A stretch of 64,000 nucleotides of DNA from Onthophagus taurus (lineage: Eukaryota; Arthropoda; Insecta; Coleoptera; Scarabaeidae): NCBI RefSeq assembly GCF_036711975.1, contig NC_091973.1:1674001-1738000 (forward strand), read 5' to 3'. Below are positions 29,801 to 41,599 of this stretch, one piece after another. Numbering within the stretch: the stretch's first letter is position 1; each line of letters starts with the position of its first letter. The notes beneath the pieces were generated by a model that was not told the DNA's origin, did no database searches, and worked only from the letters and a program-made list of their open reading frames with translations. The translations under genes and the position numbers were made by a program.

Positions 29801-32800
29801 GCTGGGCTTGTCCCGTTTGCATCCCAAATAAAATAAAATTATGATGTTCAAAATTTTGATTATTATAGGCGGGTCTGGGCAGTAAATACTACCTAGTTGT
29901 TCCTTTTCGGGTAGGCTAATAAAATATTAAATAATGGCTTATAAAATATTCTCCTCATTGAATATGGAGAAAATTTTTGACCAACCTGTATAAGATACTT
30001 TGATACAACAAATGATAATCTATTTGTCAGTATCTGAAGAGTAATTGTGCCAATTTAGAGCTTTTATGAATTAATGTTGACTGAGATATGGGGTTTTAAA
30101 ATCAAAATAACTTGAAAACGCATACCATTTCAATGATTCGTCTTGATCTTGTGTTTTTTATTACTTTCGGTTTTCCTCTTACTAGAAAAAAATCAGCAGT
30201 ACTTTTCTCTGCTTCATTGGCGCTTTGCTGTGAGTGGCTATCATATTCATTTTGAACAACTTTTTCTTCTACGTCGGATATATCGCTGCCGTCGATACTT
30301 TACTTCATCTCTCAAATTAAAAAAATAAAGAGAGCATTCAGTACTTTGTATACGAGCGCACCTGCCCAAAGGTTAAGTGTGGATCAACATTTTGTAATAT
30401 CTCCAACAATAGTCTAGATATCTGTTGTGACAACTAAAATCAAACACTTAATAATATAAATGATGTCATCATTATAATTTTTTTTAGCTGATATAACACA
30501 ATGTTGCTTCACATTTAATATTCTGATATCATTAAAAATTTGTAAAACTTGGAATTCAGCACATTTTTTTAAGCAAGCTTTTTAAAATAGAAGAGATAGA
30601 ATATTAAGAGACTAATCCCATCCTGCAAACACCAAACCTCTATCTTCTTTTCTTTTTAAGTTATAGCCAAAAAGTCAAATTTTCGTGATTTCAAAAAATT
30701 TCGTTTATTTTTCAAATTAGAGAAATGTGGTTGATACATTCTTAAGACACTTTTTTAAGTAGAATATATTGCCATTATAAAATTTTAAACATACTTGATC
30801 ATTTTTGAGATACAACACAAAGTTATATTTTTTTAAATGCAAATTATATTTGATTATGATGTTCAAAATTTTGATTATTACAGGCGGGTCTGGGCAGTAA
30901 ATACTACCTAGTTGTTCCTTTTCGTGTAGGCTAATAAAATATTAAATAATGGCTTATAAAATATTCTTCTCATTGAATATGGAGAAAATTTTTGACCAAC
31001 CTGTATAAGATACTTTGATACAACAAATGATAATCTATTTGTCAGTATCTGAAGAGTAATTGTGCCAATTTAGAGCTTTTATGAATTAATGTTGACTGAG
31101 ATATGGGGTTTTAAAATCAAAATAACTTGAAAACGCATACCATTTCAATGATTCGTCTTGATCTTGTGTTTTTTATTACTTTCGGTTTTCCTCTTACTAG
31201 AAAAAAATCAGCAGTACTTTTCTCTGCTTCATCGGCGCTTTGCTCTGAGTGGCTATCATATTCATTTTGAACAACTTTTTCTTCTACGTCGGATATTTCG
31301 CTGCCGTCGATACTTTACTTCATCTCTCAAATTAAAAAAATAAAGAGATCATTCAGTACTTTGTATACAAGCGCACCTGCCCAAAGGTTAAGTGTGGATC
31401 AACATTTTGTAATATCTCCAACAATAGTCTAGATATCTGTTGTGACAACTAAAATCAAACACTTAATAATATAAATGATATCATCATTATAATTTTTTTT
31501 AGCTGATATAAGTCAAACCCCATTTAGTTTGGGAAGTATGGGTGGTTTATCAGGTTTAGATGCATTAGGATTAGGTTCAACAAACTTTATGGATTTACAA
31601 AGTCGTCTTCAATCAGAACTGATGGGAAATCCTGATTTATTAAGACAAGTATTGGATAATCCGCTTGTTCAACGCTTGTTAACCGACCCGGAAAATATGC
31701 GCGCTTTGATAATGAGTAATCCTCAAATGCAAGAATTAATAGACAGAAACCCGGATATTAATCATATGTTAAATAACCCGGAGTTATTGCGTCAAACGAT
31801 GGAGTTGGCGAGAAACCCATCGATGCTTCATGAATTAATGCGTACTCATGATAGGGCGTTGAGTAATTTAGAGAGTATACCGGGTGGATACAACGCGCTA
31901 CAGCGGATGTATCGGGATATTCAAGAGCCGATGTTGAGTGCAGCTTCGGAACAATTTTCGCGAAATCCATTTTCTGGGTTGGTGGATAACAGTTCGACGA
32001 GTAATCCACAACAAGGGACGGAGAATCGAGAACCTCTCCCAAATCCTTGGTCAGCAAATCGACCAGAACCCACTGGAGGAGCTCCATCCCAACCTCAACC
32101 ACAACGATCACCACCAAATTTAATGAATCCGCCGATGGCTAGCTTATTACAACAAATGACCGAAAATCCGCAGCTTGTACAAAGTATGCTCAACGCGCCG
32201 TACATGCAAAATATGTTACAATCGCTTGCTGCTAATCCATCGGTCGCTAACAACATTCTTGCGCAAAATCCTTTGTTTCAAGATAATCCCGCTATGCAGG
32301 AACAAATGAGAACAATGATGCCACAATTTTTACAACAATTACAAAATCCTGAGGTTCAAAGTCTCATTACAAACCCACAGGTAACCTTAAAATTAAATAT
32401 TACAAATAATAAACGATCAAAATGAAATTTTATTTTAGGCCTTAAACGCAATAATGCAAATTCAGCAAGGTATGGAAACGTTACGCACCGCTGCTCCAGG
32501 ATTGGTGAATACACTCTCACCAGGCATAGCAGCATCACCTTATGGAGGAATAACACCACCTAATTCTACGGCACAATCGCCTACATCGACCGCTACGACG
32601 TTGCCTTCAACTCCAACTACAACAACCACCACCACAGCTGGAGGTGGTGGAGGAGGAGGAGGAGGGGGTGCTACTAACGACAGTTTTACGGATGTAAGTG
32701 TAAAAATAAATTATTTTTTGTCGTGATTATTTATGTTTTTGTGTAGTTTATGGCGAGGATGTTAGCTGGGATGTCAGTGCAAGGTGATAATAATTTACCA

Positions 32801-32953
32801 CCTGAGCAGCGTTATAGAACACAACTGGAACAGTTAACAGCGATGGGTTTTGTGAATAGAGAAGCTAACTTGCAGGCGTTAATCGCGACGTTTGGCGATA
32901 TTAACGCGGCAGTGGAGAGATTATTGGCGTTGGGGCAAATGTCCACGACTTAA
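26881..32953 (+). CDS. Ubqn: Ubiquilin
   Basis: UBL-UBA shuttle that carries ubiquitinated or membrane-prone clients to the proteasome and to autophagy. Exons are 26881-27009, 27094-27277, 31503-32380, 32439-32693 and 32747-32953, all in phase, giving 550 residues. The ubiquitin-like domain covers residues about 18-93 ([34 protein letters not shown]). Exon 3 holds the STI1-type Met/Asn/Pro-rich repeats: [24 protein letters not shown]-like NPQMQELI, and NPFSGL at the linker. Exon 4 is Thr/Pro-rich with a ten-glycine run. The UBA domain is at the C-terminus ([29 protein letters not shown]). Intron 2 is 4.2 kb, duplicated, and carries two extra copies of the exon 3 acceptor. The ATG follows an A at -3. 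Identity is secure. Confidence 0.96.
27695..29840 (+). mobile_element. Non-LTR retrotransposon, truncated and broken
   Basis: A jockey/CR1-like reverse-transcriptase remnant. Text in order is [20 protein letters not shown] (RT motif), [18 protein letters not shown], a deletion where the GVPQGS motif should be, then [10 protein letters not shown] in another frame (the YADD active-site motif near 28012), [38 protein letters not shown], and after a nested insert [19 protein letters not shown] and the tail of 29336-29617. The 3' end near 29800-29840 reads GGATGCTTCGCTGGGC, then CATCCCAAATAAAATAAAA. The 5' part is absent. A TTAT-like repeat at the edges may be the target duplication. Confidence 0.88.
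28433..29187. mobile_element. Hairpin element nested in the retrotransposon
   Basis: A 755-base element with arms of about 290 bases. It starts CAGTGTGTCCCAGGATAG and ends with the inverse CTATCCTAGGACACACTG, flanked by TA on both sides (28431-28432 and 29188-29189). Removing it with one TA rejoins the retrotransposon frame (NPQYH, then YIDRLEQVQ). The arms match, with gaps, over GTTACAAGAGGTATAATGAC and GCCCTGCTTGGTGT. It has no coding capacity. This is the TA target choice of Tc1/mariner-class elements. Confidence 0.88.
30488..31502. repeat. Ubiquilin intron duplication, right copy
   Basis: Intact 1015-base copy of the duplicated segment. It ends at the genuine exon 3 acceptor, AG at 31501-31502. 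Both copies carry a near-identical reading frame (30143-30328 and 31158-31343). Read on the minus strand the same stretch gives an acidic peptide ([15 protein letters not shown]) followed by [19 protein letters not shown], which weakly resembles the N-terminus of piggyBac transposases. Confidence 0.88.
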
Positions 32954-34110
32954 CCGAGTTTATAAAATGCCACCACAGAGACGACACCTTCTTCTTATTT
33001 CTCAATTGCATATTATTATTCTCCCCATTAATAATTACTGTATATTTTACTGCTGGTCGTCGCTGATTGTATATTGAAATAATTCTGTTCTTTTTACAAA
33101 AAAAACGATAAAGAAAAAGAAATTTTTGTAAAACCCAAATCCCTCATTTTCAACGTTGGATAACGATTGAAATAAAAAAGAGGTTGGTTGATGTATTTAG
33201 ATATATTTCTATATAGAGTAACCCTCCGAGGACAACTCCTTATAATTTTTTTTATTGTTTTACCTTTTTATTGTAATTTTATTCAGTTTTATGTGGGTAG
33301 CGGAAGTTGATCCTGTTTAATTTTTATCAAGAAAAAGTGGTTTTATGAATACTAAAAAAAGAAAAAAAAATGTTAAGTCAGCAAGTGAACTTAGGCTCTA
33401 GTTATCTTTTTGTTGTATTAATAATAAAAAATATGTTCATTTAATCGAAAAAAAAATAAATAATAAAACTTATTTTAAAGGAATGTTGATTACAAAAAAG
33501 TTATGCTAAATTTAAGTTTGTTTTAAATAGAAATTGGCACGATTAAAATTAATCTACCATTTTCTGTTGGATGATTATAAAAAAAATGTTTGTTTTCGTC
33601 ACCGCGTTACGCTTTTACTTACTGAAACGATTTGTCATGTTCTAGTTATATTATTACAACTTTATTGTAGCATTCCATATTGTAAAATTGACTAGAAATA
33701 AAACCTAAAACGCACCAAAATTTTATTTTCACTCATTCGCCCAAATAAAATAATACAACTAAAAATCAAACATTTATTTAATTTTTTTAATAAAACATTA
33801 ATATACATCATAAAAAATCAACACTATCATCTCAAACAAATTCCCTAAAATCAACAACTAATTGAAAGAAAACATAATACAAAAATACTCCTTAATTTCT
33901 TTAATATATTCGTTGATAAGTAATAATATCACCCGGGTTAAAAAAATAAATTTTTACTATGCTTCGTCGACAGGAAGACGAAGTTGGGAAGACGGAATTT
34001 GTCATGACGAACTCGTCGAGTTATTAGCCTCGGCGTTTATGCTGTTATAATTAGGAACATTTTGCGCAATGCTTTCTACAAAGAAAACGTCACCGTCACC
34101 CCTTTCCCCT
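32954..34110. other. Shared 3' flank of ubiquilin and MFSD12
   Basis: Convergent 3' UTR region. AT-rich, with several AATAAA-like signals on both strands. The ORF-like stretches here lack family character. Confidence 0.5.
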
Positions 34111-37100
34111 TTATATTCGCCGCAAATACCCACCTCTCATCCGTTTCAACGATAACACGCCCAATATTCCCAACAAAGCCGAACCACCACAAACATACGA
34201 GACTATATCACGGTAATATTGAGAAGACGATGCGTCCGTATGACTTAAAAATAATTAAATAAAAAATTGGTGATGAATACTTAATACATTAATAAATACT
34301 TACAAGTCTTGAATTATTACCACAGCTATTCCATTGGCTAATTTATCGCAAAAACTCATCACGCCATAAACGAAAGCCACACTTCCGCTTTTATCACCGA
34401 TTAAATCTACGGTTATTCCTAAACTTGTTACTAAAATTATTGAATTTGCCGCACCTAAATAATCTTAAAATTAAAATTTATTTTTTAAAATTTTATTTTT
34501 ACTTACCAAATAAAATAGCAACAACGTAGATATCATAATTAATAAAATCTTCTCCGTATCGAAATCTAACCATAGCACATCCGACGATTCCGATAATTCC
34601 ACCGGAAATATAAGAGATCTACACAAAAAAAAAAATTACATGTTTTGAAATAACATAGATAAATTCATACTCTTCGTCCTATTGTGCGATTCATAAACTC
34701 GATGATAAAAGTTGTTAGAAAGCTTCCGATAAACATTATTAACGGTATCAAAGCTAAAGCACTCGCTGCCATGTTTAAAGATTCGTGGAGATACAGCGGG
34801 ATAAAAATTTGGCTTAAATTCACGAATAAGCGGGTTGACATATATACCACGGCAACCTAAAAAAATAAAAGAAAATATCTCTTATAACTTGAATTAATAA
34901 TTGGTGGCAAATTCTCAATAATTTTTAACCAATTTTAAAAGTTAAACACGAAAGATTGTGAATAAAAACATTTTTATCTTAAGAACTAAACGTGATATTT
35001 CAAAACGGATGGTTTCATTGAAAAGTAGATACTTTAATTAATAAATGGTGGCAAATTCGCAATAATTTTCCAAGGCATTGATATTTAACGAGTATTAGAA
35101 GTTATGGACGTTAAGTAAAGTTTTGATTTTAATAAAAACTTTGTATCTCAAGAACTAAAAGAGATATTTTAAAACGGATGCTTTCATTGAAAAGTAGATG
35201 CTTTAATTAATAAATGGTGGTAAATTCGCAATAATTTTCCAAAGCATTAATATTTAACGAGAATTAGAAATTATGGACGTTAAGTTTTGATTTTGATAAA
35301 AACCTTGTATCTCAAGAACTAACAGTGATATTTCAAAACGGATACGTTCATTGAAAAGTAGATACTTTAGTTAATAAATAGTGATAGTTTCACAAGAATT
35401 TTCCAAGAACTCAATTTTTAACGAATTTTAAAAGTTAAACACAAAATATTGAGAATTAAAAAATTTTATCTCAAGAACTAAATGTGATATTTCAAAACGG
35501 ATACTTTCATTGAAAAGTAGATACTTTAATTAATAAATGGTGGCAAATTCGCAATAATTTTCCGAGGCATTGATATTTAACGAGTATTAGAAGTTAGGGA
35601 CGTTAAGTAAAGTTTTAATTTTAATAAAAAAAATTGTATCTCAAGAACTAAAAGCGATATTTCAAAACGGATGCTTTCACTGAAAAGTAGATGCTTTAAT
35701 TAATAAATGGTGGCAAATTCACAATAATTTTCCAAGGCGTTAATATTTAACGAGTATTAGAAGTTATGGACGTTAAGTTTTGATTTTGATACTTGTATCT
35801 CAAGAACTAAGAGTGATATTTCAAAACGGATACGTTCATTGAAAAGTAGATACTTTAGTTAATAAATAGTGATAGTTTCACAAGAATTTTCCAAGAACTC
35901 AATTTTTAACGAATTTTAAAAGTTAAACACAAAATATTGAGAATTAAAAAATTTTATCTCAAGAACTAAAAGTGATATTTCAAAACGGATGGTTTCATTG
36001 AAAAGTAGATACTTTAATTAATAAATGATGACAAATTCGCAATAATTTGCCAATGCATTAATATTTAACTAGTATTAGAAGTTATGGACGTTAAGTAAAG
36101 TTTTGATTTTAATAAAACCTTTATATCTCAAGAACTAAAAGCGATATTTTAAAACGGATGCTTTCACTGAAAAGTAGATGCTTTAATTAATAAATGGTGG
36201 TAAATTCGCAATAATTTTCCAAGACGTTAATATTTAACGAGAATTAGAAATTATGGACGTTAAGTTTTGATTTTGATAAAAACCTTGTATCTCAAGAACT
36301 AAGAGTGATATTTCAAAACGGATACGTTCATTGAAAAGTAGATACTTTAGTTAATAAATAGTGATAGTTTCACAAGAATTTTCCAAGAACTCAATTTTTA
36401 ACGAATTTTAAAAGTTAAACACAAAATATTGTGAATTAAAAAATTTTATCTCAAGAACTAAATGTGATATTTCAAAACGGATGGTTTCATTGAAAAGTAG
36501 ATACTTTAATTAATAAATGGTGGCAAATTCGCAATAATTTTCCAAGGCATTGATATTTAACGAGTATTAGAAGTTAGGGACGTTAAGTCAAGTGTTAATT
36601 TTAATTTAAAAAAATGTATCTCAAGAACTAAAAGCGATATTTCAAAACGGATGCTTTCATTGAAAAGTAGATGCTTTAATTAATAAATGGTGGTAAATTC
36701 GCAATAATTTTCCAAAGCATTAATATTTAACGAGAATTAGAAATTATGGACGTTAAGTTTTGATTTTGATAAAAACCTTGTATCTCAATAACTAACAGTG
36801 ATATTTCAAAACGGATACGTTCATTGAAAAGTAGACACTTTAGTTAATAAATAGTGATAGTTTCACAAGAATTTTCCAAGAACTCAATTTTTAACGAATT
36901 TTAAAAGTTAAACACAAAATATTGAGAATTAAAAAATGTTTATCTCAAGAACTAAATGTGATATTTTAAAACGGATGCTTTCACTGAAAAGTAGATGCTT
37001 TAATTAATAAATGGTGGTAAATTCACAATAATTTTCCAAGGCGTTAATATTTAACGAGTATCAGAAGTTATGGACGTTAAGTAAAGTTTTGATTTTAATA

Positions 37101-40100
37101 AAAACTTTGTATCTCAAGAACTAAAAGCGATATTTTAAAACGGATGCTTTCACTGAAAAGTAGATGCTTTAATTAATAAATGGTGGTAAATTCGCAATAA
37201 TTTTCCAAGACGTTAATATTTAACGAGTATTAAAAGTTATGGGCGTTAAGTTTTGATTTTGATAAAAACCTTGTATCTCAAGAACTAAGAGTGATATTTC
37301 AAAACGGATACATTCATTGAAAAGTAGATACTTTAGTTAATAAATAGTGATAGTTTCACAAGAATTTTCCAAGAACTCAATTTTTAACGAATTTTAAAAG
37401 TTAAACACAAAATATTGAGAATTAAAAAATGTGTATCTCAAGAACTAAATGTGATATTTCAAAACGGACGGTTTCATTGAAAAGTAGATGCTTTAATTAA
37501 TAAATGGTGGCAAATTTGCAATAATTTTCCAAGGCGTTAATATTTAACGAGTATTAGAAGTTAGGGACGTTAAGTCAAGTGTTAATTTTAATTAAAAAAA
37601 TTGTATCTTAAGAACTAAAAGCGATATTTCAAAACGGATGCTTTCACTGAAAAGTAGATGCTTTAATTAATAAATGGTGGTAAATTCGCAATAATTTTCC
37701 AAGGCGTTAATATTTAACGAGTATTAGAAGTTATGGACGTTAAGTTTTGATTTTGATAAAAACCTTGTATCTCAAGAACTAAGAGTGATATTTCAAAACG
37801 GATACGTTCATTGAAAAGTAGATACTTTAGTTAATAAATAGTGATAGTTTCACAAGAATTTTCCAAGAACTCAATTTTTAACGAATTTTAAAAGTTAAAC
37901 ACAAAATATTGAGAATTAAAAAATGTTTATCTCAAGAACTAAATGTGATATTTCAAAACGGATGGTTTCATTGAAAAGTAGATACTTTAATTAATAAATG
38001 GTGGCAAATTCGCAATAATTTTCCAAGGCATTGATATTTAACGAGTATTAGAAGTTATGGACGTTAAGTAAAGTTTTGATTTTAATAAAACCTTTGTATC
38101 TTAAGAACTAAAAGCGATATTTTAAAACGGATGCTTTCACTGAAAAGTAGATGCTTTAATTAATAAATGGTGGTAAATTCGCAATAATTGTCCAAGGCGT
38201 TAATATTTAACGAGTATTAGAAGTTATGGACGTTAAGTTTTGATTTTGATAAAAACCTTGTATCTCAAGAACTAAGAGTGATATTTCAAAACGGATACGT
38301 TAATTGAAAAGTAGACACTTTAGTTAATAAATAGTGATAGTTTCATAAGAATTTTCCAAGAACTCAATTTTTAACGAATTTTAAAAGTTAAACACAAAAT
38401 ATTGAGAATTAAAAAATTTTATCTCAAGAACTAAATGTGATATTTCAAAACGGATGGTTTCATTGAAAAGTAGATACTTTAATTAATAAATGGTGGCAAA
38501 TTTGCAATAATTTTCCAAGGCGTTAATATTTAACGAGTATTAGAAGTTAGGGACGTTAAGTAAAGTTTTAATTTTAATAAAAAAAATTGTATCTCAAGAA
38601 CTAAAAGCGATATTTCAAAACGGATTATTTCATTGAAAAGTAGATGCTTTAATTAATAAATGGTGGTAAATTCGCAATAATTTTCCAAGGCGTTAATATT
38701 TAACGAGTATTAGAAGTTATGGACGCTAAGTTTTGATTTTGATAAAAACCTTGTATCTCAAGAACTAAGAGTGATATTTCAAAACGGATACTTTCATTGA
38801 AAAGTAGATACTTTAGTTAATAAATAGTGATAGTTTCACAAGAATTTTCCAAGAACTCAATTTTTAACGAATTTTAAAAGTTAAACACAAAATATTGAGA
38901 ATTAAAAAATTTTATCTCAAGAACTAAATGTGATATTTCAAAACGGATGGTTTCATTGAAAAGTAGATACTTTAATTAACAAATGGTGGCAAATTCGCAA
39001 TAATTTTCCAAGGCGTTAATATTTAACGAGTATTAGAAGTTAGGGACGTTAAGTAAAGTTTTAATTTTAATAAAAAAAATTGTATCTCAAGAACTAAAAG
39101 CGATATTTCAAAACGGATTATTTCATTGAAAAGTAGATGCTTTAATTAATAAATGGTGGTAAATTCACAATAATTTTCCAAAGCATTAATATTTAACGAG
39201 AATTAGAAGTTATGGACGTTAAGTTTTGATTTTGATAAAAACCTTGTATCTCAAGAACTAAGAGTGATATTTCAAAACGGATACGTTCATTGAAAAGTAG
39301 ATACTTTAGTTAATAAATAGTGATAGTTTCACAAGAATTTTCCAAGAACTCAATTTTTAACGAATTTTAAAAGTTAAACACAAAATATTGAGAATTAAAA
39401 AATTTTATCTCAAGAACTAAAAGTGATATTTCAAAACGGATACTTTCATTGAAAAGTAGATACTTTAATTCATAAATGGTGGTAATTTCACAACAATTTT
39501 CCAAGAAATCAATTTTTGACGAATTTTAAAATTTAAGTTCCGAAAATTGTGAATTAAAAAATGTTTATCTCAAGAACCAAATGTGATATTTCAAAACGGA
39601 TGGTTTCATTGAAAAGTAGACACTTTAATTAATAAATGATGACAAATTCGCAATAATTTTCCAATGCATTAATATTTAACGAGTATTAGAAGTTATGGAC
39701 GTTAAGTAAAGTTTTGATTTTAATAAAAACTTTGTATCTCAAGAACTAAAAGCGATATTTTAAAACGGATGTTTTTACTGAAAAGTAGATGCTTTAATTA
39801 ATTAATGGTGGTAAATTCACAATAATTTTCCAAGCCATTAATTTTTAACGAATTTTTAAAGTTATGCACAAAAAATTATGAATTAATAAATATTTTGATT
39901 GTGTTAAAAAAATTGTATCTCAAGAACTAAACGTGATATTTCAAAACGGATACTTTCATTGAAAAGTGGATACTTCAATTAATAAATGGTGAAGGTTACA
40001 TAACAATTTTCCAAGAAATCAATTTTTGGCGAATTTTAAAAGTCAATTTTACCATAACATATATAGATCTCAATTTATTTATACCTGATATAATTTCATG

Positions 40101-40981
40101 GAACACAAAAGATCAGAAATACTTGATCTTGGAACCCCACCTCGGACGTTATTACCCGTATACCCATTTTCTTCTTTAACAAAAATGTGGAAAAGTATGG
40201 AACAAGTAATTCCAACTCCCATCCCATAAATAACAACATTTTGAAATTTTGGGGCATCATCAGGACCTATTTGAGAATTACTTCCCGTTCCAATATGCAA
40301 ATAATACCATGTAATTAAATATACTAAGACATTTGAAAAGACGGTAAACCCATATCTAAAAAAGAATGATTAAAAAAATGATTTTCTTTTTTAATTTGGT
40401 ATTTACCGCACGGCGGTGAGTTTAGTACGGTCATGTTCATTGGGAGTTAATTCGGGTATCAAAGATAAATGAGAAATTTGTACGGCAGCCCACCCAAATT
40501 GAAAAATAATAACAAAGAGGCTATAATAAAATAGTTGAGCTTCTGTAGAACTGTGTTCACAATTTAAACATGGAAGGAATATGAATGGAAATGTTGCAAT
40601 AACGCAAATAGTACCTATAAAAAAATAATTAACATAAATTAATTAATACAATAAATGTGTTAAGAACATACCAAAAAAATGCCAAGCTTTCCTTCTTCCA
40701 CAACAACAAAACCAAAAATTATCCGGTTGATCTGAATGATATCCAACAAAAGGGGTGGCAATAGCATCAGCAACTTGTCCGACTAAAAGTATTAGACCAG
40801 CTTGTGCGCTGGTGAATTTCAGTACCAAATTAAAAAATACCAAAAGATAGGTAAACCACATAGACGCACAAACATCGTTTAAAACATGTCCTATACCATA
40901 AGCTACTTGTAATTTAAAAGGTAACCTACGATAAATTTCCGTATATTCGTTGCTTATAATCAAAGGCGTGTGTTCGTCCAT
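34111..40981 (-). CDS. MFSD12: MFSD12-type lysosomal transporter
   Basis: Twelve-helix major facilitator of the MFSD12 group; the vertebrate member is needed for cysteine import into lysosomes and melanosomes. Exons in reading order are 40981-40672, 40614-40407, 40355-40085, 34856-34671, 34618-34507, 34454-34304 and 34243-34111. All are in phase and give 456 residues, against 480 in human. Key text is [67 protein letters not shown], and [19 protein letters not shown]. The N-terminus EHTPLI (residues 3-8) fits an acidic di-leucine lysosomal sorting signal. Intron 3 (40084-34857) is 5.2 kb of satellite, while all other introns are 51-64 bases. The gene is divergent from ZDHHC16, with 618 bases between start codons. 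Confidence 0.93.
34885..40050. repeat. Trimeric satellite, about 490-base period, in MFSD12 intron 3
   Basis: About thirty monomers of roughly 163 bases, arranged in a three-part higher-order unit of about 490 bases. Monomer cores are CTCAAGAACTAAAAGCGATA, CTCAAGAACTAAGAGTGATA and CTCAAGAACTAAATGTGATA, each followed by TTTCAAAACGGAT. One part carries AAACACAAAATATTG, which recurs near 35450, 35930, 36420, 36912, 37404, 37898, 38392, 38886 and 39378. The last units, after 39480, are more diverged. The core is homologous to part B of the RUNDC1 intron array. Confidence 0.93.
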
Positions 40982-41599
40982 GGTCGTTGAACTATTATAA
41001 GGTTTCTAGCCGTTTTAAAGCGGCATCGGTTACAGTAATATTATAGCTCACTTTTTGAACAATGATACTTCTCTAGTGAGTCATAGTGTTGTCATCACAT
41101 GATTCGCTTCGAATAAACCTAAAATATATTACAAAAAAATTCGATAAGAAAACTTCACGCCGATTGACTGCAAGGCTGTATTGAGTCATCATTTTAACGT
41201 TTTTAACACAAAGAAAAAAATATATACAATAAATTATTTTGACGTTTCAATTTATTTTTCGCGGTTTTTTATCCATCCATTTAATAGAATTGTCATTTGG
41301 TAGACTCACATTTCGTGTTCAAATCGATCCAAAGATGAAATCTATTTAAAAAATTAAATTAAAAGTGCCATCTCGTTAAGAATAGGGCAAATCATAAAGT
41401 ATATCGACCCCTTTTCTCAATTTAACAGAATATCTATTTAGTAGAATGAAACCTAACCTTAAATTTAAAAAAATCGATAAGGTTCATTTGAATATCGTTG
41501 TAATGAAGGTGACGATTTCCGATTAAGGACTTAATAAAAAATGTTAAATGCAGCTCGATTTAAATTAATGTTAAGGTAGCAGAGAGATTAATAAAAAAA
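40982..41599. promoter_or_regulatory. Divergent promoter region, MFSD12 / ZDHHC16
   Basis: 618 bases between two divergent start codons, free of satellite and transposon sequence. By position it should hold both promoters. I cannot name a TATA box or initiator with confidence. Confidence 0.45.

Larger units (their letters stand above)
27317..30487. repeat. Ubiquilin intron duplication, left copy (split)
   Basis: Bases 27317-27694 and 29841-30487 together match 30488-31502 at high identity and in the same order. The two parts are separated by a retrotransposon insert. The copy begins right after an AG at 27315-27316 and ends with one at 30486-30487. Both AGs are followed by CTGATATAA, the first bases of ubiquilin exon 3. 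Confidence 0.9.

Noticed and set aside
31758-32117. Minus-strand ORF of 119 codons
   Set aside because: Antisense shadow of ubiquilin exon 3.
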